A stretch of 64,000 bases of DNA from Antedon mediterranea (Eukaryota > Echinodermata > Crinoidea > Comatulida > Antedonidae): the NCBI RefSeq assembly GCF_964355755.1, contig NC_092670.1:24179201-24243200 (forward strand). Reading direction: 5' to 3'. Below, piece by piece: positions 23,940-36,148 of this stretch. The position numbers and the translations under genes were made by a program. Under the pieces are notes generated by a model. That model made no database searches. It had not been told where the DNA came from and saw nothing but the letters and a program-made list of their open reading frames with translations. The first letter of the stretch is position 1, and each line of letters starts with the position of its first letter.

Positions 23940-23998
23940 CTGGTTTATTCTCATTGATGGGTACCCACACTTTTACATAAATTTTCCATATCTGTAGC
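23940..23998 (-). CDS. putative exon preceding the chromodomain-like remnant
   Basis: TTATATTTTTCAG is followed by 19 open codons, LQIWKIYVKVWVPINENKP, ending at G|GTAATG in phase 1, which matches the chromodomain exon. Function unknown. Confidence 0.25.
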
Positions 23999-26519
23999 TG
24001 AAAAATATAAATACGTCACTGCATTAGATATTTTAGTAATGATACAATAAAATTAGCTTTTAATGTTACCATGCAGCAAACAAAATATATATATATATTT
24101 CTCACAGAATTTGTTATAAAGTGTAATAAGTACTTTTTAGGATGAGAATTAAGGTATAATCTCTGAGAAGCTACTTACCGCACACAAATGATGTGAACTG
24201 ATAAAAATTGCTTTGCTTTGGTGGTACTGTACCTCTAAATCATGCCACTCTCTGCGAGTGGTGCTAAACCATTCTAAGGTTTTCAAGAGACCTTCTAAAT
24301 CATGAGAAATTTGATTTGATACACTAATAAAGATGCTTAATAATATTGGCTGCTACCATCTTCTGTTGACTGCAATGTAGAAATTGAGACGGACAGTGAA
24401 TTTTTTATAGGATTAAACATTTCATAAACTGTAACATGGCTTAGTTTTACAGTGGTCGTACAGGTAGGCCTATAGAATATATAATAATGGATGGTTTTAA
24501 ATTTGTATAACGCATACTAGTACTAGTAGTATGTAGTACTAGTAGGCTAGGCAGCCTTCATCATTAGGCCTGTTTTTAGTATTCAAAGAAATTATTTAGA
24601 CTCAAGCTTTCTTTGAGACAACTTTGCTGTAAGTATAAGAGTTAGTTTAGTTAGTTGCTGGCCAGAGACTCGTCAACTTTATTGTTGATATTTTTTATTA
24701 CTCCGTGGATAACATATTTTCCCGTAACAGTAAGCCTAACTATTATTTCATTTCATCACATTTCATAATTTGTTTCTGTTTAGGTAGTATAAGTGTTATT
24801 ATTTGATTTATTAAACTAGAAATAAATGGAACTACTAGTAACTTCCCTATTTAAAAATGGTCTTGTCTAGCATCGGCCTTGCCTTCTGCTGGGTATAGGT
24901 AGGAGGTAGAGCCCTCAGAGCCCGCCGAGGCACTCTGGTAGACATGAGCTAGGCCCCCACTAAACCAAAAGACCTACTCGTAGGCCGACCTCTCTCGCGG
25001 AGTGACTAATAAGCATACGCGGCTAGAGCGAATCTCTTCCCGGTTCCCCATACACTGAACCACCACTAGCTAGCCTACAATATTTAGTGAGACTCGTCAA
25101 TTTACTATTAAGGCATGCATTGCTAGATATTTTACACATTGATAATATATTTTCTCATATTGGAAGTACTTATTATTTTAATTCATTATGTTTCATACTT
25201 TATTTTTTTAGACATTAGTTTCCTTTCTTGATTAAATGAATTGAAAATAAATAAACATATTGCATTAATTAACGGTTCCTTTAGCAAAATGGAATATCCT
25301 TTCCTGTAGTGTAAGAATACAAAAATAATTGGGAGCTCCGTACCTGTGCGATGAAGTCTGTGAGTTAAAGAATACTCGAGCGGAAGAATAACACACACAC
25401 TAACCATATCAATTTACTAGCAAAACAGCGTCCTCTCCGATTTTTTCGCGTAGATTTTAAATAACGAAAAAATAAATGTCAAATAATAGCTAATAATGAC
25501 TAATTAGTACACATACTTAATATTTAATAGTGTAAGTTTGTTCCACACATAAAACAGCATTTAATTCCAAAATTGTAATACAATTATATTGGAAAGTTAG
25601 ATTTGTATTGGTAATTGAAATTTATATTATTTGGACTAATAATAAAACTGTAAAACAGCATTCAAAAACTATTGCGGAAAAATACTTAATCAATTGCAAT
25701 TTTGTTCAAATTTGGTACAAGCATTTTATATGTATTTGTTCATCTTTGGTAGAAAAATTGGGTAATTTACTAAGATTTTAGATTGTTTGGACCATTTGTA
25801 TTTTCAAAATATGATGCCTATGAACACACTATGCAACTTGAACTCATTTTTTAGTGAAAATGCTCCTATTAATAATGTACAAAACAAAAAGAATGACACA
25901 GTATTATTCTTTTACAATAATAATAGGTGAAGGCAAATCTTACAACTTTAAGTGACACAACATTTTTTTTTACGGAGACAGAGTATTATTCTTTAAAATA
26001 AAAAAATATGTTACTATTATTAGGCCTAATGCCTTATTTTAAAATGTATTAAACTTAGTTGATTGAAATTGACCCTTTCAGGTGTAGCTACACGTCTAAA
26101 TGAACTACCTAATATCATTTTATTAATTACACATAAATACGGGTACATGGGAAGAGGATGTTATCAAAAACAGTTATAACACCCTACATGGCAGTGCACC
26201 CGTAGCCATTTTTTTTTCTTTAAAAAGGGGAAAATGCAAGCAACTGAAGAAAAAATATATTTAAGTCTACCTACTGTAGTAGATGAAAAAAATGTCTGCT
26301 GGCTAGGAGAATTGGCCATAATTCTCATGAGTTAGGCATTTACTAGCAATTTCGCTGATGGTCTCTGTGTGAAAAGGGCACTTAAGAAAAAAAAAGTTGG
26401 TGGAGTTGGGGGGGGGGGGGGGTAAGGGGTTATTCGAACCCATTTGTCGAAATAAATGAATGAATGAATATTTGAGTGGCCATTATGATGACGTTACAAC
26501 ATTTTTCATGAACTCAATA

Positions 26520-27012
26520 GGGAGGTTTCGCAACCTTACGAATACGATAACGAAAACGGATACGTCATACATTTGTGAAACTTTTGAGCTGATCCCCATT
26601 TAATATTCGTAAAGCGTATTCGTGTTGACGAATATCGCCAGTCATATTCGTAACTACAAAACGAGTATAGTTTTTGATCTATTTTGCACATTTTGCATTT
26701 GAATCAGGAATGATTCATGATTATAATATAATTATAGATTTATTGAAAGTAATTTACTAAAATGCCAAGTCAATTTTGATAAATAGCAGTTTTTAAAGTC
26801 CTCACTCGCGTTGATGTTACGCTAGGCCTAGGCAGCCAAGCACCAAGCAACACGTACCTGCGCTTCGCTCAAATTTACCGCAGTCATCATTTGGACGCGC
26901 CTCAATATTTCGTTGCCATGCGAAACAGATTTTTTTATGGCTTACGAAAACGAATACGTGTGTGTGACGTATCTGTTTTCGTTATCGTATTCGTAAGATT
27001 GCGAAACCTCTC
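26520..27012. mobile_element. TA-flanked MITE (mariner-like), 493 bp
   Basis: The left end GGGAGGTTTCGCAACCTTACG and the complement of the right end (GAGAGGTTTCGCAATCTTAC) continue as an inverted repeat of about 48 bp (ACGAATACGATAACGAAAAC). TA dinucleotides flank it (26518-26519, 27013-27014). It is non-coding. Confidence 0.85.
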
Positions 27013-27824
27013 TATTTTCTTCATTTCAGCCTTTTAGTGGAATATTTAACAGTAAGATGACTAATAATGCTTATTATAACCATTATTATTTCGCATAATG
27101 TGCAACACCCATCAATTGGTACAAGGGTATATTACAAAGTGAACATTACTAAAAGTAGGCCTGTAATAATGCTCTGTTGCAAAATATACTCTCAAGAAAC
27201 TAGGAGTGTTGTATACATTTTATTGCAATACCATATAAATCAATAGTAACAACAAGACGTGTAATTTATTGTATTGTTAATTGATAAAACAAAATATTAA
27301 TTTGTACTATAAATATCTAAAACATCTCTGCGAAATACAAAATTATTTTAATATTATTAACAGTAATTTCTTTGTCACACTAAAATATCACATACAACTA
27401 AAATTATTTGATATTTATTTTTGAAATGTTTATTTGATAATGCTTTTAAGGAATATTTTTAGGTGCTAAATTCTGTCTTGGACGGGTGATGGCATTTCAT
27501 CCTCAACCCCTATTTCTTCATATGTCTGTTTATGTATTCACACGACACAATCCTGTATTTTATCCTGTAACAATAAATACAACTGTAATTACATGATCAC
27601 CGAAACAACACATTAATAACATACAACATAACATAAAATGATTAGTAAAAATGTTAATGTTAAAGAAACCAACTATTTAATTGTGTAAAATAATATGCCA
27701 TGTACAATGTTGCCGTTGCAACTAAATAAAAACACAGAAATGAATACAAGTGTAACTACACATTAACACAAACAGTGGATAGGGGAAAATCTGGCTTTGT
27801 ACTAGGCTGCTGTATTGTAGACTT

Positions 27825-27890
27825 ACTTTTAATCTGCACAAAAATATCCCCATCCTCATGATATTTCATATGGACCACTACTGTAGCTTT
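27825..27890 (-). CDS. second open copy of the duplicated KYHED exon
   Basis: Codons reading VVVHMKYHEDGDIFVQIK end at the same AAAA|GTAAGT donor. The acceptor is unclear. It lies 1.3 kb downstream of the best copy. Confidence 0.3.
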
Positions 27891-28046
27891 AAAGATTGAT
27901 TGAAAATAATTGTTAAACATATCAGCCTTTTGTTAAGCATCTCAGCTTAAAAACAGAAGTACCTCCAAGATTTAAGGCTGACGGTTAAGAGTAATTAGAT
28001 TTATAAGACTTCTTCATCCAAGACCAAAATTTGTTGTTGTTACATT

Positions 28047-28563
28047 TCATTTCATTAGCAAGTGCTTGTAAGTAAGAGTAGTACTTGCTCCTACAAAGGA
28101 GCAGTAATACAGAATCAGTAAGATACTTCTTCTTGAATTTAAGGATTTTTCTTTGGACTTAACACTAGCAAAAAGTTCAGCATCAAACAATGGAGGTAGC
28201 TTCCTACGAGGTTTATACATAGGAACAAGATCGCAAGCAGTAGCTAAAACAAAATCATAGAAAAGGTCACACAGATTCATCAACATTATTGCACAATTCC
28301 AAGAGAATACACGGTATATGATACACGGTATATGATACAAAGTATCAATTCAGTCAGCATTATTTAGTCTTTAAAAATTGAAAATTATTTAAAATGATCA
28401 ACATCACGTATGCTATTACAATATGTATAAGTACGGTTAAAGAAGAATGATCAGAATTAAAAATGTCATCATTACAATTAACACTATTAGAAATATCCTT
28501 ATTGCTACAAATCAGGTCTAAAACATAAGTAGGTTCTTTATTAATTACATTGAAAAAAACCAA
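28047..28563 (-). pseudogene. non-LTR retrotransposon fragment (endonuclease end and EN-RT linker)
   Basis: The right part (28563-28360) reads TYVLDLICSN then NSDHSSLTVLI, the conserved LDL/SDH block that ends APE-type LINE endonucleases. The left part, in a different frame, reads YKPRRKLPPLFDAEL and VKSKEKSLNSRR, typical of the linker before the RT, where a basic stretch is followed by P-x-FD. Frameshifts separate the two and no RT follows, so this is a dead fragment, probably of the CR1/Jockey assemblage. Confidence 0.6.
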
Positions 28564-28827
28564 AAAGGATTAAAAACAGAGTCCAAGAAACTTAAAATCG
28601 ACAGCTAGTAGACAAACCATGTAATCATTATGTTAGTTAATATGTACAGCAAGTTGCACTGGCAATGCAACGAATAGAAAACACTGGCATCAATACCAAT
28701 ACAACTACACAGTACAAACAGTGAATAGAGGCAAATTGGGCTGTCTACCTGACTGTGCACAATACCACAAAGTGAATAAGTGCAAATTTGGCTTTAAACT
28801 AGACTGTGCTGTAGACTCATAACTTAC

Positions 28828-28903
28828 TTTTAATGTGCACAATATCAACATCCTCATGACATTTCTATGGGAATTTTTTTCCAATAGCATGCATGACAAC
28901 CTG
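28828..28903 (-). pseudogene. decayed copy of the duplicated KYHED exon
   Basis: This copy lies between CTATCCACAG and AAAA|GTAAGT and has the same nucleotide core (TCATGAGGATGTTGATATT). The homologous frame is interrupted by a stop, so it is probably dead or skipped. Confidence 0.35.
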
Positions 28904-29170
28904 TGGATAGAAGCACAATGACTGATTAGGACATATTTCTTAGTTAAATCATGGACCTATAAATTAGATTAATTTATAGGTCCATGGTTAAATTATCAAG
29001 TTAAAATAGACAGCTAGTAGTAGACAAATCATTTAATGATATTATGTTAGTTGATATGCTGTGTAGGCCTACATCAAGTTGTACTGGCAATGCAACTAAT
29101 ATAAAACTACAAAGCACAAACAGTGAATAGAGGCAAATTTGGCTGTACATGGCTGTTTAGTAAAATCACA

Positions 29171-29239
29171 ACTTACTTTTAATATCAACATCCTCATGAT
29201 ATTTCTCTGGAAATGCTGCAAGTTCAATAGGAACAAACT
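29171..29239 (-). CDS. putative tandemly duplicated exon, best-preserved copy
   Basis: The acceptor TGTCCACAG is followed by 20 open codons, FVPIELAAFPEKYHEDVDIK, ending AAAA|GTAAGT. Diverged copies with the same donor occur at about 28903-28828 and 27890-27825 (the latter reads KYHEDGDIFVQIK). The host gene is unknown; it may belong with the zinc-cluster exon upstream. Confidence 0.35.
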
Positions 29240-30234
29240 GTGGACAGAAACAAAATGATAATGCCTAATTAAGACATGTTTAGTAATTAAACTATGAAGT
29301 CTAAAATAGACAGCTAGTAGACTAGTATTTTAGAGCTAGTATTTTATCTTCAACAAGTTGTACTGAAAATGCAACTAATATTAAAAACCCAGCAATTTAT
29401 AGCTTGTTGACAAACCATCAAATCATTTTGTTAGTTACATGGCATGTACAAAAAGTTGTACTGGCATTGTACTAATATAAAATAAAACTCTCAGGTACAG
29501 TTACAATGATATACTGTAAAATCTTTTATTTTCATGGCACTAAATTTTTGCAATTTCATGATTTCAAGCATTTCGCCATTTTGATTTTCATAGTGGAGCC
29601 TTTTTCGTCCATAAGTTTTTCAACATACACTTAATAATTGTAGCAAAACCATAATGCTAAGTTTTAACCAAAATATTTTGCTTAGTATTAAAATTGTTAT
29701 TTGGCTAGGGCTAGCTTAGCAGCCATAGCCTGCCTAGTTTTCAAAGCATTTTAGTTAGAATTTTACTCACTATGCCTAGGCCTATGCTGGTATAATATTC
29801 ATAACAATACAGTATTTCCCTCGATTTGTTTTAAAAACTACACATCAACCCTACCATATATATTAACTGTCAATAATTACTGTTTAACAAGAGGTCAAAC
29901 TATAGCCTGAGAACACATCAACACGGTATCGGCTAAATTTATGATTCTTCAACTCGCCTTTTTTTTCAGAATACCTTTTTTTCCGATTTTCATTACACGT
30001 CATCTGTGTATTTTTAGCGTGTTAAACATAACTGTAACCTCAAAAGGTTTAGCAGAAAGCCTTAGCAGCAAGTAAGTTGGTAGGTCTAACAAATGTTCCA
30101 TACATTTAAATGTTAAATCAGATTATGTGAATCAAATTTGCTGGCTTATAATTAAACAAGATAGTTGACATCAGACTTCAACTTGTAAGTTTGGCACGTG
30201 TAAACTTGGACACTGGGGAAAAACAGTAAAACTG

Positions 30235-30453
30235 TCATAACTTGTGAATGATTTTACTTACTTTACAAATTTCAAGAACATGAAGAATTTTCTGCCGGTG
30301 TGTTACCAGCAGACACGACTGGCAGAAATATACTTTTGGACCACAGTCCAAACATCCAAAAAAATTTTCATTATTAAAATCTGCACCACATGAACTGTGG
30401 GCCCGCCGGCCCATCATCTTCAGTTTTGGGTCAGTCATAGGCGTTGGGCACAA
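30235..30453 (-). CDS. possible exon with a cysteine-rich zinc cluster
   Basis: The frame contains CGADFNNENFFGCLDCG then VYFCQSCLLVTHRQKILHV, i.e. C-x2-C, C-x2-C and H-x5-H spacing, ending at the donor TGTAAA|GTAAGT. Such clusters occur in B-box proteins and in the CxC modules attached to KDZ (Kyakuja/Dileera/Zisupton) transposases. I cannot decide between them. No transposase core is visible nearby, so this may be a remnant. Confidence 0.4.
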   Translation of the reverse strand: MCPTPMTDPKLKMMGRRAHSSCGADFNNENFFGCLDCGPKVYFCQSCLLVTHRQKILHVLEICKVSKIIHKL

Positions 30454-30479
30454 TAGTCTTACCGTTGGGTCTGATAGTT

Positions 30480-32250
30480 CTAATGTTTAGCTGGGCTTGG
30501 TTGTTTTATATTCTGGTTTGAAAATCTTTTTCAATATTTTAAATAACCAATATTCCATGATCAACTGTTTTATGAGTTCTTATACCTACTTTTCGACATG
30601 CCATGGATAATAAAGAGAGAAACAACTTAAGTTTATCGTTATAATAATAATATTCATTTTTTACCTAATTTACATTTGCAATCTTCAATTTAGTTGAGTA
30701 CTGCGTTTATTTATAACATCATTTGACCTCATTTTTCAAAACTGAGGGGAAAAAAAATGTGCAAATTTGTTTAATACAGTAGTACAAATAATCATCTGTT
30801 TTATAAAATGTTGTTATTATGAATGAACCGATCACTGATTGTCTTTTCCCATTTAAAAAAACAAATTTGCGGCCCAAACGTCCTGAATTAGTACATTAAT
30901 TAGTTTGTCCTGATCGTCTTGAAATGACCCTCATCATCTGTGAACCTCATTATTAGTTTGACAACCGGCTATGCTTAGCTACTAGCATAGGTTTAATAGG
31001 ATCCGTTACGAGTAAGCCAAATAATTAGGTACGGGTTGATTTGGGTACGGGCCCGGGTACGGGTTTTAGCCAAAGTGAGTACGAGTTGACCAATTTGGCC
31101 CTTGTTGGGTACGAGTTGGCATCCGGGTACAAGTTGGTTTGGATACGGGTTCACCAGCATCCTTGGGGCTATGGCATAGGGCCTGTGGTAGGCGGGAGGG
31201 TCTAGTAGGCTAGGCCTGGCCTACCTACCTAAACAAGGCCCAAAGGCCCTAAGCCTAGCCTAGCTAGGCTATAATCCCTATATAGGCTAGTAGTAGTACT
31301 AAACTAGGCTAGCCTAGTAGACTATCTAGGGGATTCTAGAGGGCTATCATAACCTACTACTAGATGGTCAGTTTATTCAATAGTTAATGTACATCTAATA
31401 GAATTTTAAGGGACAAAGACAACCAAGTGGGAATTGATCAAGCAGATAGATCCTAACTAACAACATTGGTACGAATGAGGGACGAATTGACCAGACCGAT
31501 TCAATTCAGCAATTGGTCTAGGTGCACACGGCACGTACGTAATGTGGTAGCTGGTTGATGGCCAGCAGGCGCGACAACTTGTTAACACAGTTTTACATCG
31601 CTATAATATACAGTATCTACTATACAATTAAGTTTTAATATAACTAAGCTTATATAATATTATAGGCAGGATAATGCATCACTTGATATTTTTTATACTT
31701 AATTTAAATAGTTTATACGTAAGTATTATTTTTAATTTATGTCAAAAGATGACCTTTTGATACGCGATTTTTAAAAAAAATATCACTTAATCTGTCAATA
31801 AAAAATTAATAGATATAATATGTCAGGCAAGTAAAAAAATGTAATAATGCATTTAATTAAAGTGTAAATGAAATGTCCATGCAACTGATATTACAATATA
31901 TTTACAAATATGATCAAAATAATATTAATTGAAATTATTCATTCAGTCTGCTGGTTGCCGGTGTAAGATTGAAATGTGTCCATCATTCAAAAGTGTCCGG
32001 GTGGACACTTTTCAGCATTGGATAGTGTCCAATTGCATGTTTCAACGGGTTCGCGGGCGTTTTCCAACAATTTAATGCTGTCCGGCGCGTTTAATAATGT
32101 CTGACCCTTGGATTGAATACCGTCCGTGGTTGAGATTTGAGATTCAGGTTTTGATCGTGATTGCGCATGCACTTGTCTTTTTTTAACGACCACTATTTGT
32201 TAATAATGCCAAACTAGTTTTTATTTTTCAAAGATAACTTGGCTTAAAAC
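30480..32250. other. non-coding, GGTACGGG-rich patch
   Basis: 31025-31150 repeats GGGTACGGGTT/GGGTACGAGTTGG motifs, also seen weakly near 19400. The rest is AT-rich. No gene seen. Confidence 0.4.
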
Positions 32251-32254
32251 ACCT

Positions 32255-34860
32255 CCAATTAGCGACCATTATATTATTTGGTATGAATAAAGACAAGAAG
32301 AATAAATAACAATATAATAATAATCATGTAATAAAAACAAGTAATTATACTGGTCCTCTTCCAATTAAAGAACACTTTAGTTTAGACACTTCCAATTAGC
32401 GACCATTTTTATTGTTTTGTATGAGTAAAGACAAGAGTAATAATAGTTTTTAATCATGTGACAAAAAACAAGTAATTGTACTGGTCCTCTTCCAATTAAA
32501 GATCACTTAAAATTAAACACTTCCAATTAGCGACCGTTTTATTATTTTGTATGAGTAAAGACAAGAATAATAAATAGTTTATAATCATGTGATAAAAAAC
32601 AAGTAATTGTACTGGTCCTCTTCCAATTAAAGATCACTTAAATTTAAACACTTCCAATTAGCGACCGTTATTATTGTTTTGTATGAATAGAAACAAGAAG
32701 AATAAATAGATTTTAATCATGTGATAAAAAACAAGCAATTGTACTGGTCCTCTTCCAATTAAAGATCACTTTAATTTAAACACTTCCAATTAGCGACCGT
32801 TATATTATTTTGTATGAATAAAGGCAAGAATAATAAATAGATTTTAATCATATGACAAAAAACAAGTAATTGTACTGGTCCTCTTTCAATTAAAGATCAC
32901 TTTACTTTAAGACACTTCCAATTAGCGACCGTTATATTGTTTTGTATGAGTACAGACAAGAAGAATAAATAGATTTTAATCATGTGATAAAAAACAAGTA
33001 ATTGTACTGGTCCTCTTCCAATTAAAGGTCACTTTACTGTAAGACACTTCCAATTAGCGACCGTTATATTATTTTGTATGAGTACAGACAAGAAGAATAA
33101 ATAGATTTTAATCATGTGATAAAAAATAAGTAATTGTACTGGTCCTCTTCCAATTAAAGGTCACTTTACTTCAAGAAACTTCCATTTAGCGACCGTTATA
33201 TTATTTTGTATGAATAAAGACAAGAATAATAAATAGTTTATAATCATGTGATATAAAATAAGTAATTGTACGGGTACTCTTCCAATTAAAGGTCACTTTA
33301 CTGTAAGACACTTCCAATTAGCGACCGTTATATTATTTTGTATGAGTACAGACAAGAAGAATAAATAGATTTTAATCATGTGATAAAAAACAAGTAATTG
33401 TACTGGTCCTCTTCCAATGAAAGATCACTTTACTTTAAGACACTTCCAATTAGCGACCGTTATATTATTTTTTATGAATAAAAACAAGAAGCATAAATAG
33501 TTTATAATCATGTGATATAAAATAAGTAATTGTACTGGTCCTCTTCCAATTAAAGGTCACTTTACTGTAAGACACCTCCAATTAGCGACCGTTATATTAT
33601 TTTGTATGAGTACAGACAATTAGAAGAATAAATAGATTTTAATCATGTGATAAAAAACAAGTAATTGTACTGGTCCTCTTCCAATGAAAGATCACTTTAC
33701 TTTAAGACACTTCCATTTAGCGACCGTTATATTATTTTGTATGAGTACAGACAAGAAGAATAAATAGATTTTAATCATGTGATAAAAAACAAGTAATTGT
33801 ACTGGTCCTCTTCCAATTAAAGATCACTTTACTTTAAGACACTTCCAATTAGCGACCGTTATATTATTTTGTATGAGTACAGACAAGAAGAATAAATAGA
33901 TTTTAATCATGTGATAAAAAATAAGTAATTGTACTGGTCCTCTTCCAATTAAAGGTCACTTTACTGTAAGACACTTCCATTTAGCGACCGTTATATTATT
34001 TTGTATGAGTACAGACAAGAAGAATGAATAGATTTTATTCATGTGATAAAAAACAAGTAATTGTACTGGTCCTCTTCCAATGAAAGATCACTTTACTTTA
34101 AAACACTTCCAATTAGCGACCGTTATATTATTTTTTATGAATAAAAACAAGAAGCATAAATAGTTTATAATCATGTGATATAAAATAAGTAATTGTACTG
34201 GTCCTCTTCCAATTAAAGGTCACTTTACTGTAAGACACCTCCAATTAGCGACCGTTATATTATTTTGTATGAGTACAGACAATTAGAAGAATAAATAGAT
34301 TTTAATCATGTGATAAAAAACAAGTAATTGTACTGGTCCTCTTCCAATGAAAGATCACTTTACTTTAAGACACTTCCATTTAGCGACCGTTATATTATTT
34401 TGTATGAGTACAGACAAGAAGAATAAATAGATTTTAATCATGTGATAAAAAACAAGTAATTGTACTGGTCCTCTTCCAATTAAAGATCACTTTACTTTAA
34501 GACACTTCCAATTAGCGACCGTTATATTATTTTGTATGAGTACAGACAAGAAGAATAAATAGATTTTAATCATGTGATAAAAAATAAGTAATTGTACTGG
34601 TCCTTTTCCAATTAAAGGTCACTTTACTTTAAGACACTTCCATTTAGCGACCGTTATATTATTTTGTATGAATAAAGACAAGAAGAATAAATACTAGTTA
34701 AGACAAGAAGAATAAATAGTTTATAATCATGTGATAAAAAACAAGTAATTGTACGGGTCCTCTTCCAATTATAGATCACTTTAGTTTAAACACTTCCAAT
34801 TAGCGACCGTTATATTATTTTGTACGAGTAAAGACAAGAAGAATAAATAGTTTACTTGTT
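32255..34860. repeat. 131-bp satellite array, about 20 units
   Basis: The unit is marked by CTTCCAATTAGCGACCGTTA, a TATGAGTACAGACAAGAAG segment and TAATTGTACTGGTCCTCTTC; successive AGCGACC positions (32271, 32398, 32529, 32660) give spacings of 127-131. A higher-order repeat of five units (about 663 bp) is visible: a block near 33440 recurs near 34105 with the same private variants (TTTTTTATGAATAAAAACAA, CAATTAGAAGAATAAATAG). The first few units are the most diverged. No gene lies inside. Confidence 0.9.
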
Positions 34861-35592
34861 TAATCCCCAATCAATTAAAAGTTGCACCTTTTTATAATCA
34901 ACACGATATAGCTGATCTCTTGAAAAAACATAATCAGTTTTACTGAAGTATTATGTTAATTGGTACATTGATCGTCACATCGAGAATATGGTAGGGGTGT
35001 CACACTATGTGCGTCTAGGGTGAATGCAAAGATAATGACATCGATATAGCGCCACATCAACACGTTTTTATGCACCTTTGGTGTAAGTATTTATTTTAGT
35101 ATTTTGTCCTTAAATCAGAATTTATATTCAAAGAAAAAATGACTTGTTATGTAAAAAAACAACAATTCGGTATCTGGAATCTTAAAATTAATGTATCTAT
35201 AAAAATAATTAATATGGGATAGGCCTGAGACCTCATACATTTGTTAATAGGGCTACTTTATTGAACCTTCATTTTATCGGATGTTATAAGAACGCTTGCT
35301 TCAACCGATTCTTTTTTTGAACAGCATTTTGTTTAAAGGCGATTGTGTTATTTTCAATGTTTAATAAACTTCTGGAATTTCAGAGAAACCCATTTTAATA
35401 AACAAAAGCTTCTTATAAAATGTGCTTACTGGATAATGTTTCATACATGTTTGGCTGGTTCAAATTTACTTTACTTTTGCTTTTCCGCTACTCCCCTGTT
35501 ATACTATATATTTGTTGTTATGTAGAAAGATTGAAAATAAATTCATTCATTCATTCTTCTTTTATTTCGGAAAAAAAAAATTCTCCATAGTT

Positions 35593-35701
35593 CAGTAACA
35601 AGTGTACATTATTGTAAATATAACAAATACATATACATATATATATATATATATAATATATATGTATTTGTTATATTTACAATAATGTACACTTGTTACT
35701 G
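35593..35701. repeat. 109-bp palindrome with TA-rich centre
   Basis: The left arm begins CAGTAACAAGTGTACATTAT and its exact complement ends the element at 35701. The arms of about 45 nt look perfect over the readable part and meet in a (TA)n core. It could extrude a cruciform or be a minimal fold-back insertion. Confidence 0.85.
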
Positions 35702-35736
<35 letters not shown>

Positions 35737-35810
35737 TGTGTTCCAACCGTACCACGCCGAGAATGTTAAAGGGTCGTTATCCGGTCGAGTTAAAGAACAA
35801 TACCATGAAA

Positions 35811-35882
35811 GCCCCAGTGGTCTAATGGTTAGGGCAACTGCATATCAAGCCGACGGTCCGAGTTCGAGCCTCGGTTGGGGCG
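35811..35882 (+). tRNA. tRNA-like gene, anticodon ATC (copy 1)
   Basis: The 7-bp acceptor stem GCCCCAG/TTGGGGC, D arm GTCT/GGGC and perfect T arm CCGAG-TTCGAGC-CTCGG are present. The loop ATATCAA gives anticodon ATC (Asp codon GAT). The anticodon stem (ACTGC/GCCGA) has mismatches, so this copy may be decayed. A T5 run follows 4 nt downstream and could end Pol III transcription. Confidence 0.5.
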
Positions 35883-36076
35883 ACTTTTTCTCATTCTCTC
35901 AGATTTCCTCATCTTTATCGTTTCAAAAATTAATTAAATCATTTTCAGTGTATCACCGGGCGGTTTGGAATTTATTTCTATGCCTGTTGTGTTTACAACT
36001 GAGGACTAGTGCTGTTCCGCCGTACCACGCCGAGAATGTTAAAGAGTCGCTATCCAATCGAGTTCGAACCGTGAAA

Positions 36077-36148
36077 GCCCCAGTGGTCTAACGGTTAGGA
36101 CATCTGCATATCAAGCAGGCGGTCCGAGTTCGAGTCTCGGTTGGGGCG
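36077..36148 (+). tRNA. tRNA-like gene, anticodon ATC (copy 2)
   Basis: A complete cloverleaf: acceptor GCCCCAG/TTGGGGC, D arm GTCT/GGAC, anticodon stem TCTGC/GCAGG with loop ATATCAA, T arm CCGAG-TTCGAGT-CTCGG. Anticodon ATC would read GAT, but eukaryotic tRNA-Asp is normally GTC, so this is unusual or a pseudogene. It lies in a duplicated block of about 270 bp shared with copy 1 (CCGTACCACGCCGAGAATG upstream, GATTTCCTCATCTTTATCG downstream). Confidence 0.6.

Larger units (their letters stand above)
22700..26400. other. AT-rich non-coding stretch with decayed exons
   Basis: Apart from the two chromodomain-linked exons at 23.35-24.0 kb I see no gene. A G run occurs at about 26409-26422 and a tRNA-like B box (GGTTCAATTCC) near 23630 without a convincing cloverleaf. 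Confidence 0.4.

Noticed and set aside
32255-34860. CRISPR-like regular repeat spacing
   Set aside because: The whole 131-bp unit is repeated, there are no unique spacers, and the DNA is eukaryotic.
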